Shown: positions 45,333 through 57,745, counted from the stretch's first letter. The stretch: 64,000 bases of DNA from Dentipellis sp. KUC8613 (GCA_002286715.1 NSJX01000033.1:124001-188000); one strand, 5' to 3'. A program made the numbers and translations. The notes: generated by a model from the letters alone, not told the origin.

Positions 45333-47329
45333 TATCGCTGGCAGATTGAGGCGGTCGGGAGAAGAGCACGTAGTTTCTCGGCGCCAATTAAGGACTGAGT
45401 CCGTATAAGTAGCGATGTTTGGCGGCTGAAAGACGCTGCCGCGTGTTCAAGGAATGGAGCCTGTCTATCACTGAGCATGACAAAACGGAAAACACCGCTG
45501 AGAAGACTTATCGCCAGGCTGCGGGTTCGCCAAGAGTGCGACTTCGATGTGAACGTAGATAGCAATATCGGATACGTTCGTAAGCTGGCGGTCAAGGTAA
45601 GGCTGCACCGTCTAGCGGGTGATGTACATACCGTACCTTCACAGTACACGCGAGTGACTTCAAGAAAAATTTAGTGTATGAACAGATATAGACATGATCA
45701 AGCGGTCGCACCCGTATGTAATGAATGCCGCATTGTCTAGAGATTAACAGACCCGAAGCTGAGGCTTTCTCCGCCGCTGTCCACGCGGGCCGTTGAGTCT
45801 TACTATTTTCCTTGAGAATAAATTCAATAAAGCCCCACAAGCATAGACGCAGCAATCTGTGTATACCTCACAGAAAAACTGCACCATTTTTCGTAGGCCG
45901 ACACGGAAAACGGGTGGCCCGACTTCAATAGTTATCGGTTCCATAACAGCTAAATGAGACTTCTCCGTTTGCTTTCCGACCCAGCCTTCTGGAGACTCAC
46001 ATCGGCAGGAGCATCTGGAAAAAGCTCCGGACTCGAACGGGAGAAGCCTGACCCCTCGCGGTTGAGATTAATCATGAGGGCATGGCTGAGTTATTTGTAC
46101 GAGCGCTGCTGCTATTTCAAGTACGACACATAGGGGCCGAGCACGCATCTTTGCCTGTACGGAAGGCTTGCGGAACTGGAGATGAAGATCGAGTCCCGGT
46201 GGGTCCAGACCACAAGTCGGATGGTGACTGACGGCATATTGCAGTATCACAATTTTTTTTTCAAGATACACCCGCTTTGGAGAGGCTGTATTCGACACGT
46301 CGAGATTGTTAGTCCTATCTGATAACTCCGTTACCACGAGACCACGAAAAGAAATAACGTACATGGTCGAAGGATGCTAAAGCAAGGCGCCGTCTAGGAC
46401 GGGCCCGAGGCATCCCCCCGAGTAAGCCGTCGTGGATAACAATAGTATGATTTGTCTGATATGGAGTGCATGAGTCCGCGCTGCTGTCGTCGTGGTTCAT
46501 TTGACCGTAGGACTCACATGAAAGCAAACGCGTGCTAATTCCCCAGAGACTTGCGCTCCTCGATGAAGAAATGTGGCCAGACACTTGTGTTTCCGAAATG
46601 CCGTTATCTTCGCCGCCTTGACTACCGGATACGAACTGCCATCCGGGGTATTGAAGTGGCAAAGAGAGTACTCCCGCTATGCATATACCACTAGCTTGAA
46701 GGCGCTCGGGCATGTTCAGTTTGACACCGGGCATTGGCGCCATGTCGCCATTTCAGTCCCGCTTGTGCACGGAAGGTGATAGCAATTAGAATATGCCCCA
46801 ATCTGATCTAAGACAGTTGTGATTAGTTTCAGTCTCAGGTTGAAAATGTGAAGCGAAGGACGCGGGTGCATATGTACGCACGATGCACATACAGGTTCCG
46901 TTGCAGTCTAGCCGAGATGAGGACTGTGCTTTTGCATAGTGAAGGGACTGTACGGAAGACGGACGCGATCAGAATCGTGCCAGAGACTGAGAGAGATCAT
47001 GGGTGAATAGGGTATAGTCGTTGGACGGTACCGGTCTATCCGCGCGAAGTTGACGGCTTCCCTGCAATACGACTACTAGGCACCTCGCGATTCGTTTTCA
47101 AGCATCTGGGTAATATTCGTCTCACCCTGAATGTTGGCTCACGAGTGACTGACTACAGATGGTAACGTTGTCAATCACAAGGAGACTGAAGTCTAGGAGG
47201 AAGACAAGCGCTAGCAAGATTGATCACTTGAGGCTTCCCGCGAGCGTGACGCACAGCCACAGATTGTCTCCGACTTGCGCGTGCCCGCTGAAGCGCTCAA
47301 TGAGCGCTCAAACACGATTTGCTTCCTCG
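45333..47329. other. unassigned, probably degenerate region
   Basis: Promoter side of the NLR gene, then 2 kb with short minus-strand frames (45744-45944, 46068-46364, 46315-46743) that show coding-like composition but do not join in phase and match no family I know. No repeat or RNA gene recognised. Confidence 0.4.
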
Positions 47330-47670
47330 GGCCTCAGGGTGAGCCTGGCCACCCTGAGGGCAACCGGATCCCGAATCCTCTTCCGCGAAGATCACCTTGT
47401 AGCCAATGAAGAATCGACGCAAGGCCAGTATCAGGTGTTCTTCTAGTTTCGAATATCGTTCCCGTAGCTGACAGCACGGAACGTCGAGCCGTCGGTCCTG
47501 AAGCACTCAGTCTTCTTAGGAAATACTGGCTCCAATTTTCCCCAGAGAAATCCTCCGACGATGTTTTCAGCTTCGCCGTCTGAAAATAGTAGCACTTCGC
47601 TGACTATGCCATTGGCAAGCGCCATGGGATCGATCTCGACGAGCCCGTTTCTTTCGAACATGAATCCATC
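47330..47670 (+). pseudogene. decayed WYYD-family copy, subtype C
   Basis: A remnant of exon 1 (GAGGGCAACCGGATCCCGAATCC at about 47356, coding EGNRIPNP) and, 100 bp on, a remnant of exon 2 (GGAAATACTGGCTCC through TCGCTGACTATGCCATTGGCAAGCGCCATGG) follow the 48339 gene in order and orientation. In that gene the second part encodes QKYYPQ...FVDYAKRHGIEL. Frameshifts and deletions remove the rest. It lies only 0.7 kb upstream of the intact copy. Confidence 0.75.
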
Positions 47671-47754
47671 TGCCACATGCTGACAGTGTTCATTCTGCGC
47701 ACTTCAAAACTTGTTGGTGGTGCCTAGGCCGTTGAAACCCCAAGAGTTGAAGGA

Positions 47755-48075
47755 GCACGGTTGACGATCACCTTGTGGTCCGAAGTTGTCGTTGCGTAGG
47801 CCAGCATCTCGTCCCGCGATACGGCGGTCGTGACTGCGGTAAAAAACGTACGTTTGGGCGTTCTCTTCGGCTCCCAGTAGAATTGACCAAAAATTCGATG
47901 GGCAGGTTACCTCTTACGGTCACTCGGTAGACGGGCATGTAAAATTCAGGAACCTCATACCCGCGCCGATGGAATTCATTGGCAATTTGACGCGCGATTC
48001 CCTGCGTTCAAAAATGGGCTCCCAGTCCCCAAGCCCACTATCGACGCCATCACCTTCAACGGGACAAGAGTCCCG
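47755..48075 (+). pseudogene. decayed MFS transporter fragment
   Basis: TCCCGCGATACGGCGGTCGTGACTGCGG and the following donor-like AACGTACGT match the MFS gene near 39830-39870 (SRRDMAVVTAVRN). GGGCTCCCAGTCCCC and CACTATCGACGCCATCACC match its later exon near 40060-40115 (MVSLGLASSTIDSIIS). The pieces keep order and spacing but not frame. A partial ancient duplicate of the 37.8 kb gene or of a close relative. Confidence 0.75.
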
Positions 48076-48267
48076 CCACACCAGTCCTGGCCGTACTCGC
48101 CTAGGGCATGGATCAAAATAACCGCATAATAATGTTTTAATCACCTGGCACTTCATCAATCCCAGTGTAATAGAAAGCACCCACAAGTGGACGATCTCGA
48201 GTCAGTTACAAAGGACGGACGATGTGGTCCCAAGCCCGAGTCGGCGACAATGGAACATTGCGGCCAG

Positions 48268-48292
48268 CACGTGACTACCAGTCATATATAAG
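48268..48292 (+). promoter_or_regulatory. CACGTG plus TATA box of copy C2
   Basis: CACGTG at 48268-48273 and CATATATAAG at 48283-48292, about 50-70 bp upstream of the ATG, mirror the arrangement at copy C1. Confidence 0.7.
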
Positions 48293-48338
48293 CACCCAGT
48301 GATTGCGGTTCGCGTCGAATGAGACAACATCCTCTCCC

Positions 48339-48962
48339 ATGGCGCCCACAGTCAGCAACGTCTGCTTTGCCCCATACCCTGCTGTATATGAACTTGATTC
48401 TGAAGGGAATCGGATTCCCGACCCCGTTCTGGGATGGAAACTTACCCCACAGTCCATGGAAAACCGACGGAAGGTTTGTACATTACTCGTTACTAGGTCT
48501 GAATGCCACTAACGCTCAAGTTTTTATTAGTGGCGGGAAGAGCGTTTCAGAGGAGCAGAGCCACTCGAAGAGCTCACTCCCTTCCAGAAATACTATCCCC
48601 AGGTGCCATGGCACACTCCTCCGAAGATGTTTTTCGGCCTCGCCGTCCAGTGGCACCACTTCGTTGACTATGCCAAACGCCACGGCATCGAGCTCAAGGA
48701 ACCTGATTCCACCGAGCACGATCGAATTTGCTACGCGGTAATGGTCTCCACCGAGCACATGTCGAAACTTGTTCGCGCGCCTTTGGGATACGAGACACCA
48801 CGCGTCGAAGGAGCGGATATGATGATCGCTCTGTGGTCCAACTACAACTGGCTCACTCAGGAACTCGAGGACGAGGAACGTGATGAGGTAATCTCGATTC
48901 TTCAGAAGGAGCTCGGAATTACCGCGAAGCCGATGTGGTATTATGATTCCAGGACGACATAG
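48339..48962 (+). CDS. WYYD-family protein, subtype C, copy C2
   Basis: Two exons, 48339-48473 (45 codons) and 48531-48962 (143 aa plus stop), with a 57 bp phase-0 intron, give 188 aa. It shares YELDSEGNRIPDPVLGWKLT, the ENRRK exon end, the Trp exon start, VDYAKRHGIELKEPDS, VEGADMMIALWSNYNWL and QKELGITAKPMWYYD with C1, with exon lengths identical to C1. The copies are in opposite orientation and 44 kb apart. The in-frame upstream ATG at 48303 is less likely because the TATA box is only about 10 bp above it. Function unknown. Confidence 0.87.
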
Positions 48963-49554
48963 TATGTTTCCATTTGTTTGCGCTCTATGGTTTTCTCTGA
49001 GACCCTGTCACTAGGTTCTTTATTATTCCGACAAGTTGTCATACATCGCCTTCCTCCTATGCTGTTGATTTGTCTTCATCGGTGTATTGCTAATGCTTTC
49101 TATGGGATCCCTGTATTATCTCTACAATCAATGTTCACGTGTACCATGTCTTATCCAGTCAGTGATACAATCTAGTGGCATTTTCTGTTACCCGGTGCAC
49201 TGCTGGCGCTGCAATAGTACTCGGTGTGTGTAAGCCTCCCATGCCATGAGACATCAATGGGAGGCGCAGACGAGGACTAGACAGACAGGCGTATTTCCTA
49301 TTCTTATCATTAGACGTTCTACGTCGATGCTAAAGGCGCGCGAGCCGTAGTTCAATCAATGACCAGCTTATAGACGCCTTCAATAGTTTCAACGATAATT
49401 ATGCTATACACCGACATGATACGGATAGTCATCAGCAAGGTCGTAACGAAATGACAACGAAAGAAAGCATGCACAAAGCGATCGCGAATCCACCATGCCG
49501 CAGAAAATAAATTACAGGGTATAATCACAACACAGAACCGCACCACGCTCATGC
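48963..49554. other. intergenic, convergent 3' flanks
   Basis: Between copy C2 (plus) and the FHA gene (minus). AT-richer than the genes around it; no feature recognised. Confidence 0.5.
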
Positions 49555-52500
49555 TTACTTCCTCGCACTCGCCGCACGCGTCCTCGGAGCCCTTGTCTTC
49601 ACCTCCGCGACCTCCTTCTCCGGCTCGCTCTGTGCCTTCGCCTTCGAGGCCACAGTACCTCGCTTCGCGCGTACAGTGGTCTTAGCAGCTGGCGCCGGCT
49701 TCTCTTCCTCTTCCCGCGCGCTCACCTCTGGCGTGTTCTCTTTCTCCTTCTTGACTTTCACGTCGGTGCTCGCCACTTTCTTTACAGAAGCCGCAGTGCG
49801 TCCCTTGGCAGTGGTCGCACTTCGTGTTGCAGCAGCTGGCGGCGCGGCCGGAGTAGGCGTTTTCCGTCCACGCGTGGTACGAAGAGTAGTGTCTGTAGTC
49901 GCATCATCCTCGACTGCTTTACTCTTCGCAGTGCGCCGCGCGGTCGTTGCAGGAGGAGCTGGCGCATCTTCAGGCTCATCGATAGAGTCCATCGGGTCAT
50001 CATCTGATACAGCTGGAGCTGAATTTTTGGCCTTTGCGCCCCTTCGCGTCGCAGGCGTGCGGGTTGTTGTCGACTCTTCGGAAGCACCCGGTGTCTTGGC
50101 TCCGCGCGCCTTCCGTGCCGGCAGCTTGGCGGCAGGCTCATCGTCCGTTGAAGGTGCTGAATCCACCGGCTTGCGAGTAGCGCGTACGCGAGAAGCTGCA
50201 GTAGAAGTGGTGGCCTTGGCGGCAATTCTGGTAGCGATTGCCTGTAGGTCAAGCAGTCTGCAAGTAGTTTCAGAGCAAACGGAGACAAACGAACCGTATC
50301 AGCTTTCCTCGCCCTCGTGGCAGTCTTTGCAGGCGCGGGCGCAGGCTCCTGAAACGCGCAAGGTAAGCTTCATCGCACTGACCGCCTTGACAGAGTCAAA
50401 TTTTACCTCAGTCTCCTTCCTTGTCCTCCTGACGATTGCACCCTTCGGCTTCTCACTCGGCACGGCCGCCTTCCTCCCAGCTCTCGGCGGCGGAGCTCCC
50501 ACATCCGGCGTCGCCTCGTCATCTCCCATGGTCGAGCCATCTGTCGGCATCCGCCTCCTCGTGGTCGCCTTGTCTGCAGGCGCGGTTGTGGCCGTGGGCG
50601 TCCGCCTGCCTCGAGTTGAGCGAGTGAGCGCTGGAGGTGGCTCGTCAGGCGTGCTTCTCCCACTAGCAGTCCCGTCCTCTTCCTCCATTGACTCTACATC
50701 GGCGAGTTCCTCCTGAGCTAACTCAGAGACACGGTATCCTGCAGGTGTTGCCATCATCTCCTCAACACCCTCGTAAACCGGTGACGGGACATCGCGCGGT
50801 TGCTCCCGGAGGTACATCTCGCGGACGCCGTCGAATTTGGGGGTATGAGCGGCTTCCTGGGCTGGCGCGTGGAACAGCTCGCGGACCCCGTCCATGCGGG
50901 GAGTGCGTGCAGCAAGCTGCGCGGTCGAGAAGACATGCTTGAGGTCTAGCATGTGGGGCGTCTGTGGGGGAGGTTGGTCGTACTGCAGAGGGGCCGGGAA
51001 TTCTTGACTGGGGGCGATCTCAGGTTTGTCGACGTCCATCGCAGAGTACTCCCTGCTGTCTTCATCGCCTTCTTCGTCATTCTCCGCTTCCTCCTCAACT
51101 TCACCCGCCGCCTCGCCCTTCTCTTCCTGCTCTTCGATCAATTGCTTCCTCAACGTCTCTTTCGCCTCGTCCTCCATCTTCCCGCTCCTCCTCCTCTGTA
51201 GCCCCGCTACCATCTCCCGCATACGCTCCAGCAAAACGCTCGTCTCCTCCTTCTCGTCATCCTCTTCGCGCAGACGGTCCTTCACCGGCGACCGTGGTGC
51301 TGAAGGTGGTGGAAGCACTGGCGTAGGCGCCGGCGAATCAGAACGACGTGCACCCGGGATCTGGTTGCCGAAGAACGGGTCGGGGGCCATGTAGGCAGAG
51401 CGGCGACGCTCTTGGATAGCCTGTACACGAAGCCTACATGAGCCCACACTTGTCACTGCGAATGCTTGCAGTTCAATACTCACTTTCTTCTCCTCTGCAC
51501 TCACCCTCCGCCTTTCTCCCATCTCCGGCATCCATTCATCGGTCGCCTCTTGCTTCACCTCGTCCTCGTCGCCGCCTTTGAGAGGCACGATGATGTCTCT
51601 CACCTTCCACGACGGGCCCGGCCCTCCAGCACCAAATCCGCCATGCGATAACCTTCCAAGGCCGCGCACACGATCCGCTTTGCCAGAGCTCGGGCGCAAT
51701 GGTTGCGGCGTCATGAAGACAGGCGCTGGGCCCGTACGCACTACACGCGCGGGCTGCTGGGCGTGCTGCGGCGTGAAGTGAGGAATCTCGGGGTGGAGGG
51801 CGGCGTCTGCGGATGAGGCGTTTTCGTCGTATTCGTAGAGGTCGTCAGCGTCGTTCCCGTCTTCGTCAGCAGAGTTGTGGTCGTCCTCCTCTTCGTCGCT
51901 GTCGTGGGGAGGTTGGGCCTGTAGACCACGAGAAATCAGTTTCTATAATCCGGGGAAGCTTGGGTGTGCCAAGTGCGCATATAGGCACTTAGAAGCAGTG
52001 GAGCAGTCGTACGAACCTCTGTGATGTCCTCTTCCTGTTCGTCCTGTCGCAACACTTGCTCGCCCTTTTCTGGAGAACGAGAGCGCGAGCGAATCCGCTC
52101 CCAACCATTTCTGACAGCCTCGAGGCTCTTCCGCCACAGAGGACGCGACCTTTCCTCTTGCTCCCCGCCCTTTCCTCCTTCGTCATTTCCTTCGGCATCA
52201 TCGTCGTCGTCGCTAACCTCCTGCCCTTGATCTTCATCCGGCTCGTCGTCTTCCTCGATAATGTCTTCAGCTGCAACGACACTCATTTCGACCTCCTTCT
52301 CATCTTCCTCTTCCTCCTGCTCCATCTCTACACGCATCACCGCCCTCTGCGCAGAGCGTATCAACACTGCACGGTGCAGCGAAGGCCGCGGCGGTCTCCG
52401 AGGCGTCTGGTACTGTTGCACGGGCGCAGGCTGTGGTTGGGGCTGGGGCGTCGACTGCAATCTCCCAACCCACCCGCCCGTACGCACCGGCGTCCGTGGT

Positions 52501-53327
52501 ACTGCCTGTCCATTCCGCTTCTGGATGCTGAGCGGCTGCGTTCCGCCGCGCACAGGCGTCGCGTGCACAGGTGCTGCCATGGGCGGTGGCTCGATTACCT
52601 CGACATCCTCGAGGATGACGAGGTCCTTCTCCTCCTGCACGACACGTGGGCAGTCTCCATCCACGAGCACGATCTCCTCTTCCTCATCCTCCTCTACATC
52701 CTCCTCGTCCGGTGACGGCGCACGATACCCCTTCTTCAGCGGCGACGTGAGCGGTTTGATGGGGCTCTGCAGGACGCGCAGGTTCTCGCGCGGATCGCGG
52801 CTCGGCGCGGGGCTGAACACCTGCGCGCTCTGGATCATCGACATGCGGAGCGCGCGCCGCGGGGTGCCTGCTGCAGCGGACGCTTTCTGCGGGGACGGTG
52901 TCGCGAGGAGCGCGGCGCGCAGTGCCTTGGGCGGGTACTCGAACTTGAAACTCTTCTTGTGGATTTCTATATGCGTGTTGTTCGGAAGGGGTATTGTGGT
53001 GGGTGCGGTCGCAGCAGGGGGCGCGGGGTGGACAGGGCAGTTGTCGACGTGCACACCGTGGGTGCCGAGCACGACGAGGAAAGCCTATAGGATATTACCA
53101 TACTGCGCGTGGGCAAAGACGAGAAATCGACTTACTTTGCGTTCTTGGAATATAATCTTTGCATGTAATGGGCTTACAGACGGGTAGTACAATCGGACAT
53201 TGCATGACTGGTCGCGTCCGAACGTGACCTCTTCGTCGTCAATGGGGTACGAGGCCACGACGGCCTCGGGGTCTTGTCGTTTCATAAGGCGTAGGACGCC
53301 AAGACGCCCGTAATCGTTGTCGGACAT
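49555..53327 (-). CDS. FHA-domain chromosomal protein with Ki-67-like short repeats
   Basis: Six exons: 53136-53327, 52017-53084, 51484-51918, 50407-51420, 50295-50348, 49555-50241, giving 1,149 aa. The N-terminal ~100 residues form an FHA domain (FGRDQSCNVRLYYPSVSPLH, then LGTHGVHVDN), which binds phosphothreonine. The rest is disordered: acidic stretches, SP/TP sites (PSRDPRENLRVLQSPIKP, about residues 140-160), and a basic Ala/Lys/Thr tail (TRRGAKAKNS, KARGAKTPG) like histone-H1 tails. Four related motifs at about 718-790 read TPHMLDLKHVF, TPRMDGVRELFHAP, TPKFDGVREMY and SPVYEGVEEM. The combination recalls vertebrate Ki-67 (FHA plus ELFQTP repeats). A role at mitotic chromosomes is a guess. 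The ATG at 53327 was chosen to start just before the FHA domain. Confidence 0.85.
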
Positions 53328-53759
53328 GATCTTGACGCGTTGTTCTCGCAGTTTTGACGGGTCGTGGTGGTTGTTGAGCGCGAAGAGCGAACAAAAGCGT
53401 TCGTCGCGTCGACGCGGTTGAAATGTCACATGACCTCGCTATGCTCTCTCTTAGGCGCCCGTGGGCGCGTCTCAGTCTCACTTTCTCAGGTTCTCTCGTC
53501 TACCGAATGAAGCTCGACTGCATCATGTAGGATCCACACAGAGGCACGAAGTTGTTGATAAACTTTTCCAGCGACATGCCTGCGGGCATAGCCCGTGGGA
53601 CGCCGTGTTGCCTACAGAGCTAGCTAGTCTTAACTACGGTGGGCGCGAAGTTACGAAGGTATCGCATTAACTCATACTGCCTCCAGAACATAGTGTCTGA
53701 TGAAACCTACCCTCGCCGTGTCCGAAGGGTGGACGGAAAAGGCTAGGAAAAAGTGACGT

Positions 53760-55402
53760 CTACTCGAACCTCTTCCATGCATGTTTCTCGACCTCCTTCG
53801 TCTGTGCTCTCTTCTTTTTAGGCCTGGTGAACTCTATCAGTAACTTGATTCCCGTCTTGAGAAGAAGAGAAACTCACACAACGGGTACCCTGGGCTCTAT
53901 CAACGCCCTCTGCTGCATGCTGACGAACCGGTCCCGGAACAGGTTGCCCTCGGGCCGAAGTCCACGCAAGCTCTCGCTAAGATCCTCTCCAAGCTGCACG
54001 TCTAGTTCTCCCTCCTGTACCCGATGCTTCCCTAGCCTCTTCCCTGCGAGGCCCTTCTGCAGCTGTTGCTGCAGCCGCGCGCGGCGCTCAGCGACGGCCT
54101 GAGCACGAGCAGCCAGAGTCGCATCGGTTGATTTCCGGAGAGTTTTGACACTGTCGACAGAAGCGAGGAGACGTTTCCTGAGAGCGCGCTCGGCAAGGGC
54201 ACGCTTCTGAGACAACGAGACGTCAGTCGGCAGAGACAAGCGAGAGGAACGGAATGACTGACCTCAGCACGCAGCTTCTCGGCCTTCCGACGCTGCTGCT
54301 TCGTTTTGCGCCCCGGCATCTTCGGCTTTGCCACCTCTTCACCTGCCTCATCCTCTTCATCTTCCTCCACACCTTCGCCAGGTTTATCAATGATCATGCC
54401 GTCCACGCCGCCAGATGCGATGTCCGCCTCAGTCCGCCGCGCCGCAAGCACGCGCTCCTTCACGTCTTGTCCCTTCATCGACTCCTTCAATCGCTGCTCC
54501 TCAAGCTCGTGCGCCGTGCGCAGGAGCTCGGTATGCGCGGCGACGTCTGGATTGTAAGACGCGCCTGCGTGAGGAGTCGTGATAGCTGGAATTGCGATAG
54601 CATTCCTCGGATGCGGAACATTAGGAGCCTAGCAAATTGAGCTTTAGAAAAGCATTTATATGGCACGGCGAGAAACGTACCTTGACTTTCACCCCCTCAA
54701 CCTCGACCTCCCCACTCCACACATCGTACTTCCCGCTCTGCTTGACCGCCTCGGTAACTTCCATCACCGCACTCCCTTCTCCGAACTGATCATGGTCGAC
54801 GATACTATTCAACGGGCCTCGCCGCGCCTTCTTTCCTATCCGCAAGAGACGATCCTTGTCCGTACTCGAGACATGCACTGCTGAGCGCTTTTTGCCGCTC
54901 GAGGTGGGGCGTGAGACGACTGCGGGAATTGCAGATCGTTGTGCGAGAATTTTATGGGACGTTAGGCGGGAGGTGGAGAATTTTGGGAGGGCATTGCGCA
55001 CTAGCAGACATATGAATGTAAGCTACGAGATACGTTCGAGTTGTTGTCAAAGCATACGCACGTTTCTCGTCGCCCTTGCTATCGACTACGAACAGGTCCT
55101 CGTCTTTCTTATGGTGTAGTGCCGTCCTAGATAAAGTAGGATATCAGCCGCAGAATCGCGAAAGAAAACAGTACAACGCACCCGAATAGCCTTTCCTCGC
55201 CCCTGATCTCCTCTAGTGTCTCTTCCATATCCTCCAGGTCAACATTTTTGCGCCATGCCTTTTTGCCCTTTCGGCTCGCCTGCTTGTGCTGCGCGGGCGC
55301 ACCCACCGCCGAGGGTGCGGATTTCGGCTTTTTTGAGTCTTTTGACGACTTCGTGGACATTGCGCCAGATGTGGAGGCGGTTTTCGCTTTTGTTACGCCC
55401 AT
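53760..55402 (-). CDS. NOP53: ribosome biogenesis protein NOP53
   Basis: Six exons: 55182-55402, 55062-55126, 54681-55000, 54263-54628, 53878-54206, 53760-53823, giving 454 aa. Nop53 (GLTSCR2/PICT1 in animals) acts in the nucleolus in late 60S assembly and recruits the exosome helicase Mtr4 to process 7S RNA. Diagnostic stretches are KKAWRKNVDLEDMEETLEEI near the N-terminus, GASYNPDVAAHTELL in the middle (the Mtr4-recruiting AIM-like context lies upstream of such regions in yeast) and the C-terminal LRGLRPEGNLFRDRFVSMQQ then RALIEPRVPVV. Lys/Arg-rich coiled coils (MPGRKTKQQRRKAEK) suit nucleolar localisation. It lies head-to-tail with the FHA gene and divergent from CSN1. Confidence 0.95.
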
Positions 55403-55921
55403 TTTCGGCACTCCGTTGTAGAGCAAAGGGAGAGGAAGAGATGGAAAGGCAAGGATGGACGTTACGGTGAGGAGAGAAAAGTACTTTCGGATGTGGCTGA
55501 GAGTCGGGTACGCGAGCTTGAGCGCTTAGCGCTTCAATAACGCCTCGCATCCGGGTCTCATCGTCTGTATCCTGTACGTCTTTCTCCAAGTATCTTCTCA
55601 TCATCTGGACTATCAAGAATATACGTGAGTTATAGCCATATTTGTAGTCTCGATGTCTCTCCGAAACAAAACTTGATCCTCGCAGCGCGCAGCCCTCGTG
55701 CAGCTAAACACATCGCCGACGCGGGCTTCAACTTTCCTATAGCATTGGGGGTGGTCGAGGCCTCCCATTCACATCTTATAGGTAAGATTTCGTACAAAGT
55801 GCTCTTATCTACAGGTCGATAGCCTCCGATTCGACCTGCGCCTACCTCATCCTCCTGTGGCCCGACCTCAGAGACTGACCGGCCATTCTCTACCCAGTTC
55901 CTCCCGCCACGCCTATATCTC
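55403..55921. other. divergent promoter region of NOP53 and CSN1
   Basis: 519 bp between the two start codons. No other feature seen; the short frames within it are not supported. Confidence 0.55.
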
Positions 55922-57745
55922 ATGGACGTCAACCTCCTCCAAGATGTTGATATCGACGATGCCATGGACCTTGTTCTCTCCAAGGACGCATCGCTTCCCT
56001 CAGGCAGCAAAGCCGCGCCACCACCCGACACCGTAGTAGTAGACGATGCGCACCCCTTTGACCTCGACACCTTTATATCTGGGTACTCCGGTGCGCCCCA
56101 CATTCCATTTCATCTCAATATGATGCATGCTATAACGCGCTACCTCAGGCCGCTCCGCCATCGACCGCCTCAGCCATATTATGATCCACTGCCCCGCCCT
56201 CGCCCCACAAGCCCTGAAACGCGCCCTCGATCTCCTCACAGCACCCGGCCAGCGCGACACGAGCCTCTACCAGACTCTCCTGCACACCTACGAAGCCTCG
56301 CCAGATCCCTCCAAACCCGCACTCGATGACCTCATCCCGCCGGAGGATGTTGCGCGCTACACCTCGTGGGTGGACGAGATGAACGCGGCGAACGCGGCGG
56401 AGCGCACGAAGCTCGAGGTCGAGCTCAAGACATACACGAACAACATGATCAAGGAGAGCGTGCGCATGGCGCACCGCGACCTCGCCGCGTTCTTCCGCGC
56501 GACGGGGACGTACGATCTCGCGCTGAGGCACTACACGAAGAGCCGCGAGTTCTGCACGACGAGCCAGCACGTGCTCGAGATGAGTCTCAGCGTGCTCGAG
56601 GTAACCCTTTCCTTCACCTTATCCACCACACCACACTGAAATGCAAAACACCACCAACAGCTCCTGATCGAGCAGCGCAACTTCGCACACATCCCCACCT
56701 ATGTCTTCAAAGCCGAAGCCGCGCTCGACGCGATGATCTCCAACAGCAGCAGCCACGCCACACAGTCGCAGTCACAGTCACAGTCGCACGCGCAGCCGAC
56801 CGTCAGCGCGGGCAAAAAGAGCGACGTCGTCTCCGCGCGGCTGGACCTGTGCACCGCGCTCGCGCAGCTCTCGAACGGCGCGTACGCCAAGGCGGCGCAG
56901 AAGCTGCTCTCGCTGCCGCCGCAGGCGGACGTGCTCGGCGCGTGGGCGGGCACCGTGATCGCGCCGGGCGACGTCGCGGTGTATGGTACCCTGTGCGGGC
57001 TCGCGACGTTCGGCCGGACGGAGGCGCGCCGCCGCATCCTGGAGGGTGCGGGCTTCCCGGGTGGTGAGGGCGAGGGGATGAAGGAGATTGTGGATGCGTG
57101 GTTTGGGAGCAAGTTTAAGGTCGTGTTGGAGCTGCTCGAGCGGTACTCGGTGCGTCACGATTCCGTCCTCGTATGCGTGATACTGACATGGAAATGGACA
57201 GACTCGGCATGCGCTGGATCCGCTGCTGGCGCCGCACATGGCGAGCCTGACAGCGCACCTACGTGCGCGCGCCCTGGTACAGTACTTCCAGCCATTCTCC
57301 ACGATCCGGCTGGAGCGCATGAGCGCTGCGTTCGGGTGGACGGTCGAGCAGACTGAGAAGGAGGTCGTCACGCTGATCCAACGAGGGGAGATCCTCGCAC
57401 GAGTGGACAGCCAGAACAAGGTGCGTGTTGGCTCTGAGGTTATAAGCTATATGAATCGGGGCTCAGATATCGGGAGTAGATTCTGAAGGCGCGCTCTACG
57501 GACCCGCGAGCGCAGCTGTATGCGCATGCTCTCAAGGCTGGGGCCGACATGCAGAACGCGACGCGCAAGCTGCTGCTCCGTTTGCGGCTGTAAGTATCCC
57601 TTTGTGTCGCCTCCATGTAGACTGCTGACGGGTTTGCAGGCAACAAACCGACTTGGTCGTTCGTAAACCGCAGCAGAACACACAGGGTGGTGCTGCAGGT
57701 GCAAGTGCGGGTTCAGGTTCGACGGGACCGAATGATTTGACTTGA
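55922..57745 (+). CDS. CSN1: COP9 signalosome subunit 1
   Basis: Six exons: 55922-56090, 56149-56600, 56661-57149, 57202-57420, 57480-57589, 57640-57745, giving 514 aa. It is a scaffold subunit of the signalosome, which removes Nedd8 from cullin-RING ligases. It has the RPN7/CSN1 helical repeat block [20 protein letters not shown] and [19 protein letters not shown], then [20 protein letters not shown]. The PCI domain contains [20 protein letters not shown] and [20 protein letters not shown]. The C-terminal Gly/Ser tail is short. A Gln-Ser microrepeat (about residues 240-250) interrupts the helical region. CSN1 is preferred over proteasome Rpn7 because of [10 protein letters not shown] and [10 protein letters not shown]. 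An upstream in-frame start was not found. Confidence 0.95.

Noticed and set aside
46068..46743. Possible minus-strand two-exon gene (142-codon frame plus a downstream frame)
   Set aside because: The only good donor and acceptor do not join the two frames in phase and no family resemblance is visible.
49676..53187. Long plus-strand open frames (346 and 308 codons)
   Set aside because: They are antisense to the GC-rich, low-complexity exons of the FHA gene and consist of Ser/Ala/Val strings.
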